A DNA stretch of 27,138 nucleotides from Bacteroides_D sp963546395 (GTDB lineage Bacteria > Bacteroidota > Bacteroidia > Bacteroidales > CAJPTX01), in NCBI GenBank assembly GCA_963546395.1, contig CAUUMS010000019.1, positions 1 through 27,138 of the forward strand, read 5' to 3'. How positions within the stretch are numbered: the stretch's first letter is position 1; every line of letters starts with the position of its first letter. The notes below the pieces were generated by a model. That model had not been told where the DNA came from. It was given only the letters and a program-made list of their open reading frames with translations, and did not search any database. Shown here piece after piece: positions 17,111 through 24,828 of the stretch. Position numbers and translations under genes: made by a program.

Positions 17111-17573
17111 GCACTCATCCGATGTGTGTCCCCGTCATCTCCCGCAGCCGATATCATCGCTGGGCTGTGCCTCTGTCCACGAGCGTATGGGCCGTTGCGC
17201 TGTGCGCCCAGCAACGCTTGCCTAAGGGTTTGCACCGGGTAACCCTTGTGCCCCTCCACGTGGGTCATCAGCTAGCTCCGTGCCGCTGAGACGTACCTAT
17301 TACGGGAGGTACGCCCGTTACCCTAGGCAGTGACTTTATGGGACACGCATTGTCCCCGATGTGGTGGAATGGCACCCCCATCTCAGCCGCTGGCCAGGGG
17401 AGCGTTGGGTGGTGCGGTCTCTGAAAGAGCTCTGCGGTGCGCGTGGTCACATCAGCCGTCGCATTGCAGGCCCAGGGATTATCTGTGAGCCCCTGAAATC
17501 TTCGGCCCGATACGGCATCACCCCTTTGCTGCTGGCTTATCTGCCCTCCCATTACAAGTTGTCCCAACTTCTG
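17111..17573. other. Non-coding spacer before the isoprenoid-folate operon
   Basis: No gene is supported in about 460 nt; the open frames here lack family features. Short inverted repeats are visible: AAGGGTT/AACCCTT near 17224-17246 and CGTACCT (17292-17298) with AGGTACG (17307-17313). Confidence 0.5.
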
Positions 17574-17581
17574 TACCTTTG
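17574..17581 (+). promoter_or_regulatory. -7 element (TACCTTTG) of the 17603-20545 operon
   Basis: TACCTTTG lies 21 nt before the GTG start at 17603, matching the Bacteroidota -7 box. The nearest TTG is only 12 nt upstream, so the -33 part is weak. Confidence 0.5.
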
Positions 17582-17602
17582 CCTGTACAACCCGATTGGT
17601 GA

Positions 17603-18580
17603 GTGGACGAGACCTTTGCGCGCATACAGGCACCTGTGGCCGAGCATCTGAAGGGGTTTAATGCCTACTTCGATTCGCTCATCGACCTTCCGAAGGGAGC
17701 CCTTGGGCTTGCGCTTCGTTATGCGCTTAGCACCCGTGGCAAGCAGCTGCGACCCCTTGTGGTCTTCCTCAGCGCAGGGGCCGCGGGGGGCGTGGGCGAG
17801 GTGACCCGTGTGGCGGCCGCCATGGTTGAGCTCGTGCACAATGCGTCGCTCCTGCATGATGACGTGGTGGATCAGGCCGAGCTGCGCCGCGGTCTACCCG
17901 CCGTCTACAAGCTTTGGCGAGCCAAGGGGGCCGTGCTCGTGGGGGACTATATGCTGGGGCTTGGCCTTCAGTTGGCCGTGCAGTCCGGGTGCTACGAGTT
18001 GCTGGCGCACATGAACCGGGCCGTGCAGCAGATGAGCCAGTCGGAACTTGAGCAGCTACGGCGAGCCAAGATGCGGCGCGATGACGAGGCTGGTTACTAC
18101 GAGGTGATACGTGGCAAGACGGCAGCCCTTTTGTCTGTGAGTGCGGCCAGCGGAGCTACCTCTGTGCAGGCCCCGGCCCACGCCGTGGAGGCCCTCTCGG
18201 TCTACGGGGAAAACCTTGGCATGGCCTTCCAGATCCGCGATGATATTCTGGACTTTTCCCGCCATAGCATACTGGGTAAGCGGGCTGGTAACGATTTGCG
18301 AGAGGGCAAGCGCACCCTCCCCGTCTTTTACGCCATGCAGGGCCTCTCGGGCCAGGAGGCCAGGCGATGCGCAAGGCTCATAGTGCGGGCGCAGTACGAT
18401 GAGGCTGCTCTCGACGAGGCCATCGACTTTGTGGTGAACTCTGGGGCTCTAGAGCGGGCCGGCGAGCGCGTGTCGCATTACACCCAACTCGCTGTCGAGG
18501 CCCTGGCGGCCTTGCCCCAGAGCGAGTGCGTGGACTCCCTCAGCCTACTGGCCGACTACCTGGTGAGTCGCAACAAGTGA
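17603..18580 (+). CDS. ispB: Trans-polyprenyl (octaprenyl/heptaprenyl-type) diphosphate synthase
   Basis: This 325-residue cytosolic enzyme condenses isopentenyl diphosphate units onto an allylic primer to make the long side chain for menaquinone. The family signatures are complete: GKQLRP (46-51), first Asp-rich motif HDDVVD (D86, D87, D90) followed by RRG (95-97), the GKTAAL segment, and second motif FQIRDDILD (D213, D214, D217) followed by GKRAGNDLREGKRTLP. Small residues before the first DDxxD fit a long-chain product, but chain length cannot be fixed. The start is GTG 17603; no ATG is in frame between the promoter and the conserved N-terminus. It is the first gene of a tightly packed five-gene plus-strand run. 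The symbol is by family assignment. Confidence 0.9.
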   Translation: MDETFARIQAPVAEHLKGFNAYFDSLIDLPKGALGLALRYALSTRGKQLRPLVVFLSAGAAGGVGEVTRVAAAMVELVHNASLLHDDVVDQAELRRGLPAVYKLWRAKGAVLVGDYMLGLGLQLAVQSGCYELLAHMNRAVQQMSQSELEQLRRAKMRRDDEAGYYEVIRGKTAALLSVSAASGATSVQAPAHAVEALSVYGENLGMAFQIRDDILDFSRHSILGKRAGNDLREGKRTLPVFYAMQGLSGQEARRCARLIVRAQYDEAALDEAIDFVVNSGALERAGERVSHYTQLAVEALAALPQSECVDSLSLLADYLVSRNK

Positions 18581-18587
18581 GTCTCGC

Positions 18588-19124
18588 ATGGCCCGCATCG
18601 ACCTCCTCTTCATCATCATCTTTGCGCTGGCCGGCATTGCAGGATTCCGTAAGGGCTTCATAGCTCAGGCCGTTATGCTGGTGGCCCTACTGCTGGGCCT
18701 TTGGGCCGCCATCCATCTGGCCGATGTGGTGACCTACCAGGTGCTGCATCAGCAACCCATGGAGCACTCCACAGCGCGCCTAGTGGCCCTTACGGTCATC
18801 TTTGCCTCCGTGGTGCTGCTAGTGTATTTCGCGGGCAAGTTTGCCCGGCGCATCCTGCAACTCACCCTCCTGGGGTGGCTCGATCGGCTGCTGGGACTAC
18901 TGCTGAGCATATTCAAAACAGCCCTGTTGCTCAGCGTCTTGCTCACCATCCTGGGCAGCTCGCATCTGGCCGAGCGTTTGGTCGATCCCACCATACAGCA
19001 GCGTAGCCTCTTCTATGGTCCTGTGCAGCGTCTCGCTCCGGCCATCTACCCTCGCCTGCGGAGCTATGGGCAGATATACATGGACGATTTGCAGCGTGAG
19101 CATCAAAACTGGGAGGACGATTAG
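18588..19124 (+). CDS. CvpA family membrane protein
   Basis: This 178-residue protein has four predicted transmembrane helices (about 5-25, 30-50, 63-85, 100-122) and a C-terminal soluble tail. The N-terminal pattern IDLLFIIIFALAGIAGFRKGFI is typical of CvpA, the family named for colicin V production and linked to envelope homeostasis. It begins 7 nt after the polyprenyl synthase stop and ends 2 nt before the next start, so translational coupling is likely. Its exact job in Bacteroidota is not established. Confidence 0.85.
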   Translation: MARIDLLFIIIFALAGIAGFRKGFIAQAVMLVALLLGLWAAIHLADVVTYQVLHQQPMEHSTARLVALTVIFASVVLLVYFAGKFARRILQLTLLGWLDRLLGLLLSIFKTALLLSVLLTILGSSHLAERLVDPTIQQRSLFYGPVQRLAPAIYPRLRSYGQIYMDDLQREHQNWEDD

Positions 19125-19126
19125 CC

Positions 19127-19504
19127 ATGAATCGCATGCCGCTCATCGAGCTGGAGGGGATGCACTTTCGCGCTCACCATGGTTGTTTTGCCGAGGAGCG
19201 CAGTGTGGGGGGCCACTACGTGGTGCATCTAGCCATGCGGGCTGATGCTCCGCAGGCCCTGCTGACCGACTCCATCGACGATGCCCTCAACTATCAGCAG
19301 GCCTACCAGGTGGTTGACGAGCAGATGCGCATCTCCTCGCACCTGATAGAGCACGTGGCCCAGCGTATCCTCGAGGCCCTCTTTGCGCAGTTGCCGCGGC
19401 TTGCCTGGGCGAGCGTGAAGATTCAGAAACTCAACCCACCCATGGGGGGGAAGGTTCACTGCTCATCCGTGACGCTGGAGCGGGCTCGCCATGGGCATTC
19501 GTAA
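19127..19504 (+). CDS. folB: Dihydroneopterin aldolase
   Basis: This 125-residue enzyme cleaves 7,8-dihydroneopterin to 6-hydroxymethyl-dihydropterin and glycolaldehyde in folate synthesis. Family features are HFRAHHGCFAEER (13-25), NYQQAYQVV (55-63), the conserved Glu in SSHLIEHVAQRI (E75) and the catalytic Lys in VKIQKLNPP (K101). The length matches the usual 115-125 residues. It starts 2 nt after cvpA and overlaps the next gene by 14 nt, so it sits in a coupled operon. No other folate gene is in the window. Confidence 0.9.
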   Translation: MNRMPLIELEGMHFRAHHGCFAEERSVGGHYVVHLAMRADAPQALLTDSIDDALNYQQAYQVVDEQMRISSHLIEHVAQRILEALFAQLPRLAWASVKIQKLNPPMGGKVHCSSVTLERARHGHS

Positions 19505-19718
19505 ACGCTGCCCTGCGTGCGGGGTCATCTTTGAGTGCTATGCGCCGGAGGGCGATGTCGCCTGCTGGTGTGAGACGGTGAGTGTACCTCCCACGGTGCT
19601 CGCCGAGCTGGCTCGTCGTTACCGCGATTGCCTGTGTCCGCAATGTCTATCCCATGGGGCGCAAGATCTGCCGAGGCTCTCGGTTCGTCCCATTGAACCT
19701 TGCGCCGAGGAGGAGTGA
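19491..19718 (+). CDS. Cysteine-rich CWC-type mini-protein
   Basis: This 75-residue protein carries a Cys pattern that resembles a small zinc ribbon: C7-x-x-C10, C16, C25-W26-C27, C47-x-C49-x-x-C52. It matches the Cysteine-rich_CWC family, whose function is unknown. Its ATG lies inside the end of folB (14-nt overlap, different frame), and mazG begins 26 nt after its stop. The overlap and the complete motif set argue that it is a real gene and not a shadow frame. Zinc binding is inferred from the Cys spacing. Confidence 0.8.
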   Translation: MGIRKRCPACGVIFECYAPEGDVACWCETVSVPPTVLAELARRYRDCLCPQCLSHGAQDLPRLSVRPIEPCAEEE

Positions 19719-19744
19719 TTCCTCGTGCGCCAATCCTTTCTGTC

Positions 19745-20545
19745 ATGCCAACAGCTGAAGTTGAGAAGCTAGCCCATTTGCTGGAGCTTGTGCGACGCAT
19801 TCGCCGCGATTGCCCTTGGGATCGGGAGCAGACGCTCCAGTCACTCCGCCCCTACACGCTGGAGGAGGTGCACGAGCTGGCCGATGCGATCCTGGACGAT
19901 GACAACGCCGCCATGCGTAAGGAGCTGGGCGACATGCTCATGCACATCTTCTTCTATGCGGTCATTGCCGAGGAGGAGCACCGATTCGATATGAGCCAGG
20001 TGCTCGATGCCATCAGCGAGAAGATAGTGTATCGACACCCGCACGTCTTCGGCGATGTCACCGTAGCTGATGCGCGCGAGGTGGAGCAGCGTTGGGAGGC
20101 GCTCAAGCTGAAGGAGAAAGACGGGAACCGTCGCGTCTTGCAGGGAGTACCCCGCTCATTGCCCCCGCTCACTAAGGCGCTGCGCATACAGGAGAAGGCC
20201 AGTGCCGTGGGGTTCGACTGGAAGGATGGCGAGGGCGTGTGGCCTAAGGTGATGGAGGAGATCGGCGAGCTGCGCGAGGCCATCGATGAGAATCCGCAGG
20301 GGGCCCATGCGCAAGAGGAGCTGGGCGATGCACTCTTTGCGCTGGTGAATCTGGCCCGCTTCCTGCGCATCGATCCTGTGGTGGCCCTGGAGCAGAGCAA
20401 CCAGAAGTTCATGCGCCGATTCAACCATGTGGAGTCGCGGGCCCTGGAGCAGGGACGCTCCCTCCCCGAGATGACCCTCCAGGAGATGGATGTCTACTGG
20501 GACGAGGCCAAGGAGCTTGAGCGTCGCGCCCGTGGGGCGGAGTAG
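19745..20545 (+). CDS. mazG: Nucleoside triphosphate pyrophosphohydrolase MazG
   Basis: This 266-residue protein hydrolyses (d)NTPs to (d)NMPs and PPi, clearing damaged nucleotides and modulating the stringent response. It has the two tandem MazG domains of the full-length enzyme. The first shows CPWDREQT, SLRPYTLEEVHEL and ELGDMLMH; the second shows EEIGELREAI and EELGDALFALVNLARFL. The metal-binding EExxE and ExxD pairs are present in both. The ATG at 19745 gives the usual length; a TTG at 19700 would add 15 unconserved residues overlapping the previous gene. It is the last gene of the operon. Confidence 0.93.
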   Translation: MPTAEVEKLAHLLELVRRIRRDCPWDREQTLQSLRPYTLEEVHELADAILDDDNAAMRKELGDMLMHIFFYAVIAEEEHRFDMSQVLDAISEKIVYRHPHVFGDVTVADAREVEQRWEALKLKEKDGNRRVLQGVPRSLPPLTKALRIQEKASAVGFDWKDGEGVWPKVMEEIGELREAIDENPQGAHAQEELGDALFALVNLARFLRIDPVVALEQSNQKFMRRFNHVESRALEQGRSLPEMTLQEMDVYWDEAKELERRARGAE

Positions 20546-20591
20546 TCGCCCAGCCGCAGTAACCCATTTTCGCATCAATCTGAGTGGATCC

Positions 20592-20607
20592 CTCTAGCGT
20601 GCTAGAG
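20592..20607. terminator. Short hairpin after mazG
   Basis: CTCTAGC (20592-20598) and GCTAGAG (20601-20607) are perfectly complementary, 46 nt after the mazG stop. A mixed T-rich tail (CCTTATT) follows, so it is a possible but weak terminator. Confidence 0.35.
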
Positions 20608-20630
20608 CCTTATTCTGCCTAGGCTTGCAC

Positions 20631-20710
20631 GTACCATCGACGTAGCAGAACCGTACCAAGTCCGTATTTGGTAGGACAAATACGGACTTGATGCGTCGTC
20701 GCTACAGCGA
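20631..20710. repeat. Dispersed palindromic repeat, copy 2
   Basis: CAAGTCCGTATTTG (20657-20670) and CAAATACGGACTTG (20677-20690) pair perfectly over 14 bp with a 6-nt loop. The left arm extends as GTACCAAG, as in copy 1 at 7256. Shared flanks are TACCATCGnCGTA upstream, here with about 10 extra bases before the stem, and CGTyGCTAC downstream. The loop differs between copies while the stem is conserved, which suggests selection for structure. Confidence 0.7.
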
Positions 20711-20939
20711 GTCTAGCTCGAGGCCTGCGCCCTGGGCTGAGTCCTTATCACCTCACGGTGGGCTTGTGTAGCCGATTTTCTTCGTAGATTCCCCACGCTG
20801 GGGGTTGCTATGGGCTCCGATGGCAAGGGGGTATAAACGAGCAGCACACCTCTCCCCGATGCGCGAGGAGCGAGTGTGCTGCGATATGGAGAGCGTGGAG
20901 GCAGGGCTCGTGGTGGGAGCCCCTGCGAGCCTTTAGCCC
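20711..20939. other. Non-coding stretch with a long hairpin, between convergent genes
   Basis: No gene is seen. GCAGCACAC (20841-20849) and GTGTGCTGC (20874-20882) form a 9-bp stem whose 24-nt loop can pair further through CTC/GAG. It may be a decaying repeat or part of transcript-end structure. Confidence 0.4.
20901..20926 (-). terminator. Hairpin just downstream of the nfnAB genes
   Basis: GCAGGGCTC (20901-20909) pairs with GAGCCCCTGC (20917-20926) with one bulged base and a 7-nt loop, starting 14 nt past the minus-strand stop at 20940. There is no T tract, so efficient intrinsic termination is uncertain. Confidence 0.4.
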
Positions 20940-22331
20940 CTACTGCTTATTCCGTATGTACTCGTCGATGGCTTTGGCAGCCTTGCGGCCGGCCCCCATG
21001 GCCAAGATGACGGTGGCTGCGCCCGATACGGCATCCCCCCCGGCGAACACCCCGGGACGGGAGGTTTGCCCCGTCTCATCGTTGGCCACGATAACACCCG
21101 AGCGTTTGGTCTCGAGGCCCGGAGTGGTTGTGCGAATGAGCGGGTTGGGCGATGTGCCGAGCGACATGACCACCACGTCGCAGGGGATTTCAAATTCCGA
21201 GCCGGGGATCTCCACAGGGCTCCGTCGCCCGCTGGCATCGGGCTCGCCGAGCTCCATGCGTATAGCGCGCACGGCTCGTACCCACCCCTTCTCGGTACCG
21301 AGGATCGCTACCGGATTGGTGAGCAGCTGGAATATTATGCCCTCTTCCTTGGCGTGGTGCACCTCTTCGGCGCGCGCGGGTAGCTCGGCCTCAGAGCGGC
21401 GGTACACCAGGTGCACCTCAGCCCCTAAGCGGGCCGCTGTGCGGGCAGCATCCATGGCCACATTGCCACCGCCCACCACCACGGCACGCTGCCCCACGAA
21501 GATGGGGGTGTCGTAGCTGGAGTCGAAGGCCTTCATGAGGTTCGCGCGGGTTAGTAGCTCGTTGGCTGAGAGCACGCCGTTGAGGTTCTCGCCCTCGATG
21601 CCCATGAACTTAGGTAGCCCGGCCCCTGAGGCGATGAAGACGGCCTGGTAGCCCTCGTGGTCGAGCAGGTCGTCCACCGTGACGGTGCGTCCCACCACCA
21701 CGTCGGTCTCAATCTCCACGCCGAGCCGCTTCAGATTGTCTATCTCGGGATGCACCACCCCCTGCTTGGGGAGGCGGAACTCAGGGATCCCATACTCGAG
21801 CACCCCGCCGGCCTCGTGTAGAGCCTCGAAGATCTTCACCTGGTAGCCGAGCCGGGCCAGGTCGTTAGCGCAGGCGAGTCCCGCGGGCCCTGAGCCGATG
21901 ATGGCCACCCGGTGCCCATTGGCGGGCTGCACGGTGGTGTTGAAGTAGTTCTCCTGCCTGGCGTAGTCGGCGGCAAAGCGTTCCAGCTTACCGATGGCCA
22001 CGGGTTCACCCCGTATGCCCACCACGCATGAGCCCTCGCACTGCGACTCCTGCGGGCACACGCGGCCACACACTGCGGGCAGGCTCGTGTCCTCCCACAG
22101 CACGTCGGCGGCACTAAGGGTGTTGCCCTCTAGGATCTGGCGGATGAACTGGGGGATCTTGATGTTGACGGGGCAGGCCTGCACACACCGCGGGTTGCGG
22201 CACTGCAAGCAGCGGGCGGCTTCCTGCTGGGCCTCCTGGATGTTATAGCCGTAGCAAACCTCTTGGAAGTTGGTCACGCGTGCGGCGGGATCCTGCTCGC
22301 GGACGGGGGTACGTTGCTTCTTGTCTGCCAT
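20940..22331 (-). CDS. nfnB: NfnB/SudA-type NADPH-binding flavo-iron-sulfur subunit (GltD-like)
   Basis: This 463-residue subunit resembles the glutamate synthase small chain. Its N-terminal ferredoxin-like domain has Cys ligands for two [4Fe-4S] clusters (C41, C44, C49, C53 and C88, C92, C98, C102). The FAD site GSGPAG lies near 160, the NADPH site VVGGGNVAMDAARTA is in the middle, and the C-terminal GGDAVSGAATV contacts FAD. With the FNR-like partner 4 nt upstream it forms the NfnAB (NADH-dependent ferredoxin:NADP+ oxidoreductase, SudAB) pair, which balances NADH, NADPH and reduced ferredoxin. The absence of a large glutamate synthase gene argues against a GltD role. ATG 22331 is chosen; the frame extends to 22457 only inside the upstream gene. 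Automatic annotation may call it gltA. Confidence 0.85.
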   Translation of the reverse strand: MADKKQRTPVREQDPAARVTNFQEVCYGYNIQEAQQEAARCLQCRNPRCVQACPVNIKIPQFIRQILEGNTLSAADVLWEDTSLPAVCGRVCPQESQCEGSCVVGIRGEPVAIGKLERFAADYARQENYFNTTVQPANGHRVAIIGSGPAGLACANDLARLGYQVKIFEALHEAGGVLEYGIPEFRLPKQGVVHPEIDNLKRLGVEIETDVVVGRTVTVDDLLDHEGYQAVFIASGAGLPKFMGIEGENLNGVLSANELLTRANLMKAFDSSYDTPIFVGQRAVVVGGGNVAMDAARTAARLGAEVHLVYRRSEAELPARAEEVHHAKEEGIIFQLLTNPVAILGTEKGWVRAVRAIRMELGEPDASGRRSPVEIPGSEFEIPCDVVVMSLGTSPNPLIRTTTPGLETKRSGVIVANDETGQTSRPGVFAGGDAVSGAATVILAMGAGRKAAKAIDEYIRNKQ

Positions 22332-22335
22332 GATG

Positions 22336-23196
22336 CTACCCGATTTTGCAGTTGTTCTCGTAGGCTTGCATACGCTCGGTCTCCATGGTGCGGTACATGC
22401 CCTGGCGGCGCATCGCCTCATCGAAGTTGATGGCGTGGGCATCGAACTCGGGGCCATCCACGCAGGTAAACATCATCTTGCCATTGACGCTCACCCGGCA
22501 GGCCCCGCACATGCCGGTGCCGTCCACCATGAGCGCGTTGAGGCTCGCCTCGGTGGCAATGCCTAGCTCCTTGGTGAGGGCCGACACGAACTTCATCATG
22601 ATCATTGGGCCGATGGTCACGGCGTGGTTGTACTGCTTCCCCTGGTTTTGCACCAGATCGCGGAGGCAGTCGGTCACCAGCCCATGGAAGCCGTCGCTCC
22701 CGTCGTCAGTGGCCTGGTAGTAGTTGGCCGCGGCAGCCTCCATCTCGGGACGCATGATCTCGTAGTTCTTCGATTTGGCCCCGATGATCACGTCGGGCTT
22801 GAACCCGCGCTCGGCCAGATATTTCACCTGGGGGTATACGGGGGCTGCGCCCACGCCGCCGCCAATGAAGATGATGCGCTTTTGGGCGAGCTCCGAGTCG
22901 GGCATGCCCACTAGGTTCGAGGGCTGTCCGAGCGGCCCCACAAAGTCGAGGAGCGTGTCGCCCTCTTCGAGCCGGCAGAGCCGGTGGGTGCTTGCGCCGA
23001 TGGCCTGGGTGACGATGGTGACAAGGCCCGCCTCCCGATCGTAATCGGCGATGGTGAGCGGCACGCGTTCGCCGCGATCATGCACCCGCACAATGACGAA
23101 CTGCCCGGGCTGGGCCATTTGGGCTACGCGGTGCGCCTCGATGTCCATAAGGAATATGGAGGGCGCAAGCTCGAGTTTTCGTACGATTTTGAACAT
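22336..23196 (-). CDS. nfnA: NfnA/SudB-type FAD and [2Fe-2S] subunit (ferredoxin-NADP reductase alpha)
   Basis: This 286-residue subunit has an FAD-binding beta-barrel domain (FVIVRVHDRGERVPLTIAD), an NAD-binding domain (IFIGGGVGAAPVYPQVKYL) and a C-terminal [2Fe-2S] segment with D225, C230, C233 and C245 in DGTGMCGACRV...FTC. Three Cys plus an Asp in this arrangement is what I recall for NfnA cluster ligation, unlike the four-Cys PyrK. It is first in the minus-strand operon, 4 nt ahead of nfnB. The ATG at 23196 is preferred over a TTG at 23202. The partner subunit binds the NADPH side, so this one should take electrons from NADH. Confidence 0.87.
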   Translation of the reverse strand: MFKIVRKLELAPSIFLMDIEAHRVAQMAQPGQFVIVRVHDRGERVPLTIADYDREAGLVTIVTQAIGASTHRLCRLEEGDTLLDFVGPLGQPSNLVGMPDSELAQKRIIFIGGGVGAAPVYPQVKYLAERGFKPDVIIGAKSKNYEIMRPEMEAAAANYYQATDDGSDGFHGLVTDCLRDLVQNQGKQYNHAVTIGPMIMMKFVSALTKELGIATEASLNALMVDGTGMCGACRVSVNGKMMFTCVDGPEFDAHAINFDEAMRRQGMYRTMETERMQAYENNCKIG

Positions 23197-23439
23197 TGCC
23201 AATACCTATGCCTTTTCTCGCACCCCAGCTGGCCCCGATTCGCACAGTGGGACAAATCGTGCTATAGCCGTGGTGCTATGCTGCCTTGGCAGCGACCGGC
23301 GCGAAGGTAGGTAAAGGACCCGATAGCAATGTTATCTATTGCTATGATAGAATGGTTCGTGGAAAGAGTCTAAAAAGGCGTTCCGCACCGCGTTAGGATG
23401 CCAGCGGCTGCCTGTGCAAATGGGCAAAACCTTTTGTGG

Positions 23440-23447
23440 TACCTTTG
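23440..23447 (+). promoter_or_regulatory. -7 element (TACCTTTG) of the TPM-domain gene
   Basis: TACCTTTG lies 35 nt before the ATG at 23483, giving a leader of about 30 nt. I found no TTTG at the -33 position. The 23197-23439 spacer holds no gene and should contain the divergent nfnA promoter, which I could not identify. Confidence 0.5.
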
Positions 23448-23482
23448 CGGGATAGGGGTTTTGTAGTAATGCTGATTTACCG

Positions 23483-24625
23483 ATGCATACAATAGCTCGC
23501 CGTGTGCTGCCGCGCGTCATTGCCCTGATGGGCCTGCTGCTTGTGGTGGGAAATCCTCTCGGGATGGCGCAGGGGCTCTTGATGCCATTGCCACGCAGCC
23601 TGGTGAATGACTCGGCGCAGCTGCTCTCGCCCGAGGCCAATAGGCGGCTGGAGCACATGTTGCGCGACTATGAGGACAGCACCTCCACGCAGATATTCGT
23701 GGTGACGACGCGCACGTTCAAGGGGTATGATGCCAACTACTACGCCACCACGCTGGGCAACCAGTGGGGTGGTGGGCAGCGTGGGAAGAATAATGGTATC
23801 GTGGTGCTCCTTCGGCCGGGCGATATGCCCGCGGTGGCATTGTCGGATGGAGCGCAACGGCTCATTCGGTCGGCCTCGCAGCAGCTTGTCGATGCGCTGG
23901 GTGGTGGGGGCACGAACCTGATGGGGGCTATGCGCGATGGGGCTTCTTCGGTGGCCGAGGCAGAAGAAACGCCGGATGACGAGACGGAGTCGATGGAGAG
24001 CGTGGCTATTGTGCCCAACGATGCTGCGCTGTGTAGCGGGGCTTTCAGCATGCTGGACAATGTGCTACAGGGGCTGAATGACCTGGGCAATGAGAGGGCC
24101 ATTACGAATCGGCCCCCTGGTGATTACGGCGAGGGGTACATTGCCACGGGGTATGGGATGGATCACCTGATTCCCGATGCGGTAGCAGCTCGCATTGTGC
24201 GTCGATATATGGGTCCGTTGGCCGTGGCGCATGAGTATGATCTGGCACTCTTCACCACGGTGCTCTGCGTGATGGAGTGCGCCTCGGGGGCTTACCAGTC
24301 GGATCCCGATCCTGAGCCCAAACCGGCGGAAAAGGGGGCGGTGCTGCTGTTTGCCCTCCTGGCCATGCTGGCCCCCTCGTTGCTGGCAACGCCGTTTCTG
24401 ACCATTGGGTTCTTGCTACGCAAGGATCGTAGCTTGCGATTCGGTGCCTATTTCTGGCCCCGCCTGTGGAACTGGAATCTGCTAGTGCTGACGTTCCTCC
24501 TCTCCCGTGGTCGTGCCTCGGGGCGTGGGGGCTCGTCTGGGGGTATGGGTGGCGGTTTCGGGGGAGGCTTTGGAGGCGGCGGAGGTGGCTCCTTCGGTGG
24601 TGGCGGTGGGGGAGGCCGGTTTTAA
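23483..24625 (+). CDS. TPM-domain (YgcG family) membrane protein with enlarged TPM domain and Gly-rich tail
   Basis: This 380-residue protein has a signal peptide (about 1-29), an extracytoplasmic TPM domain, one or two membrane helices (about 287-315 and 330-350) and a C-terminal Gly/Ser/Phe-rich tail ending GGGGGRF, as in other YgcG proteins. The TPM core shows LVNDSAQLLSPEANRRLEHML, TSTQIFVVTTRTF and the late GEGYIATGYGMDHLIPDAVAARI motif. In typical members VAL(S)DG is followed almost at once by the GYG motif; here about 90 residues (about 122-212), partly acidic and low-complexity, intervene. TPM proteins are proposed phosphatases or factors in photosystem and envelope quality control, but the function here is unknown. 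A -7 box lies 35 nt upstream. Confidence 0.82.
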   Translation: MHTIARRVLPRVIALMGLLLVVGNPLGMAQGLLMPLPRSLVNDSAQLLSPEANRRLEHMLRDYEDSTSTQIFVVTTRTFKGYDANYYATTLGNQWGGGQRGKNNGIVVLLRPGDMPAVALSDGAQRLIRSASQQLVDALGGGGTNLMGAMRDGASSVAEAEETPDDETESMESVAIVPNDAALCSGAFSMLDNVLQGLNDLGNERAITNRPPGDYGEGYIATGYGMDHLIPDAVAARIVRRYMGPLAVAHEYDLALFTTVLCVMECASGAYQSDPDPEPKPAEKGAVLLFALLAMLAPSLLATPFLTIGFLLRKDRSLRFGAYFWPRLWNWNLLVLTFLLSRGRASGRGGSSGGMGGGFGGGFGGGGGGSFGGGGGGGRF

Positions 24626-24828
24626 TTCGGCGGCAAGTGCGTCGCTCCCCTCTTCTTTGAAATCGGAGTAAATATGCGGCCGTTTAATCGGAATGCGCAG
24701 GATTTATTGAGGGTATAGAGCGGCGTTGAATGTGAACAAATAGCATCGATAACTCATTATAGCAGCTGCGACAAACCGGTGTACCTGCTGCTTGGTGGCG
24801 GGTGCGCCCTAAAATCATAGTACTGCTT

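Noticed and set aside
17361..17651. 96-codon plus-strand frame before the polyprenyl synthase
   Set aside because: It overlaps the promoter and the start of the synthase in another frame and shows no family features.
20940..22331. Glutamate synthase small subunit (gltD) as the function
   Set aside because: It is paired with an FNR-like [2Fe-2S] subunit 4 nt away and no gltB is present, so Nfn/Sud is the better reading.
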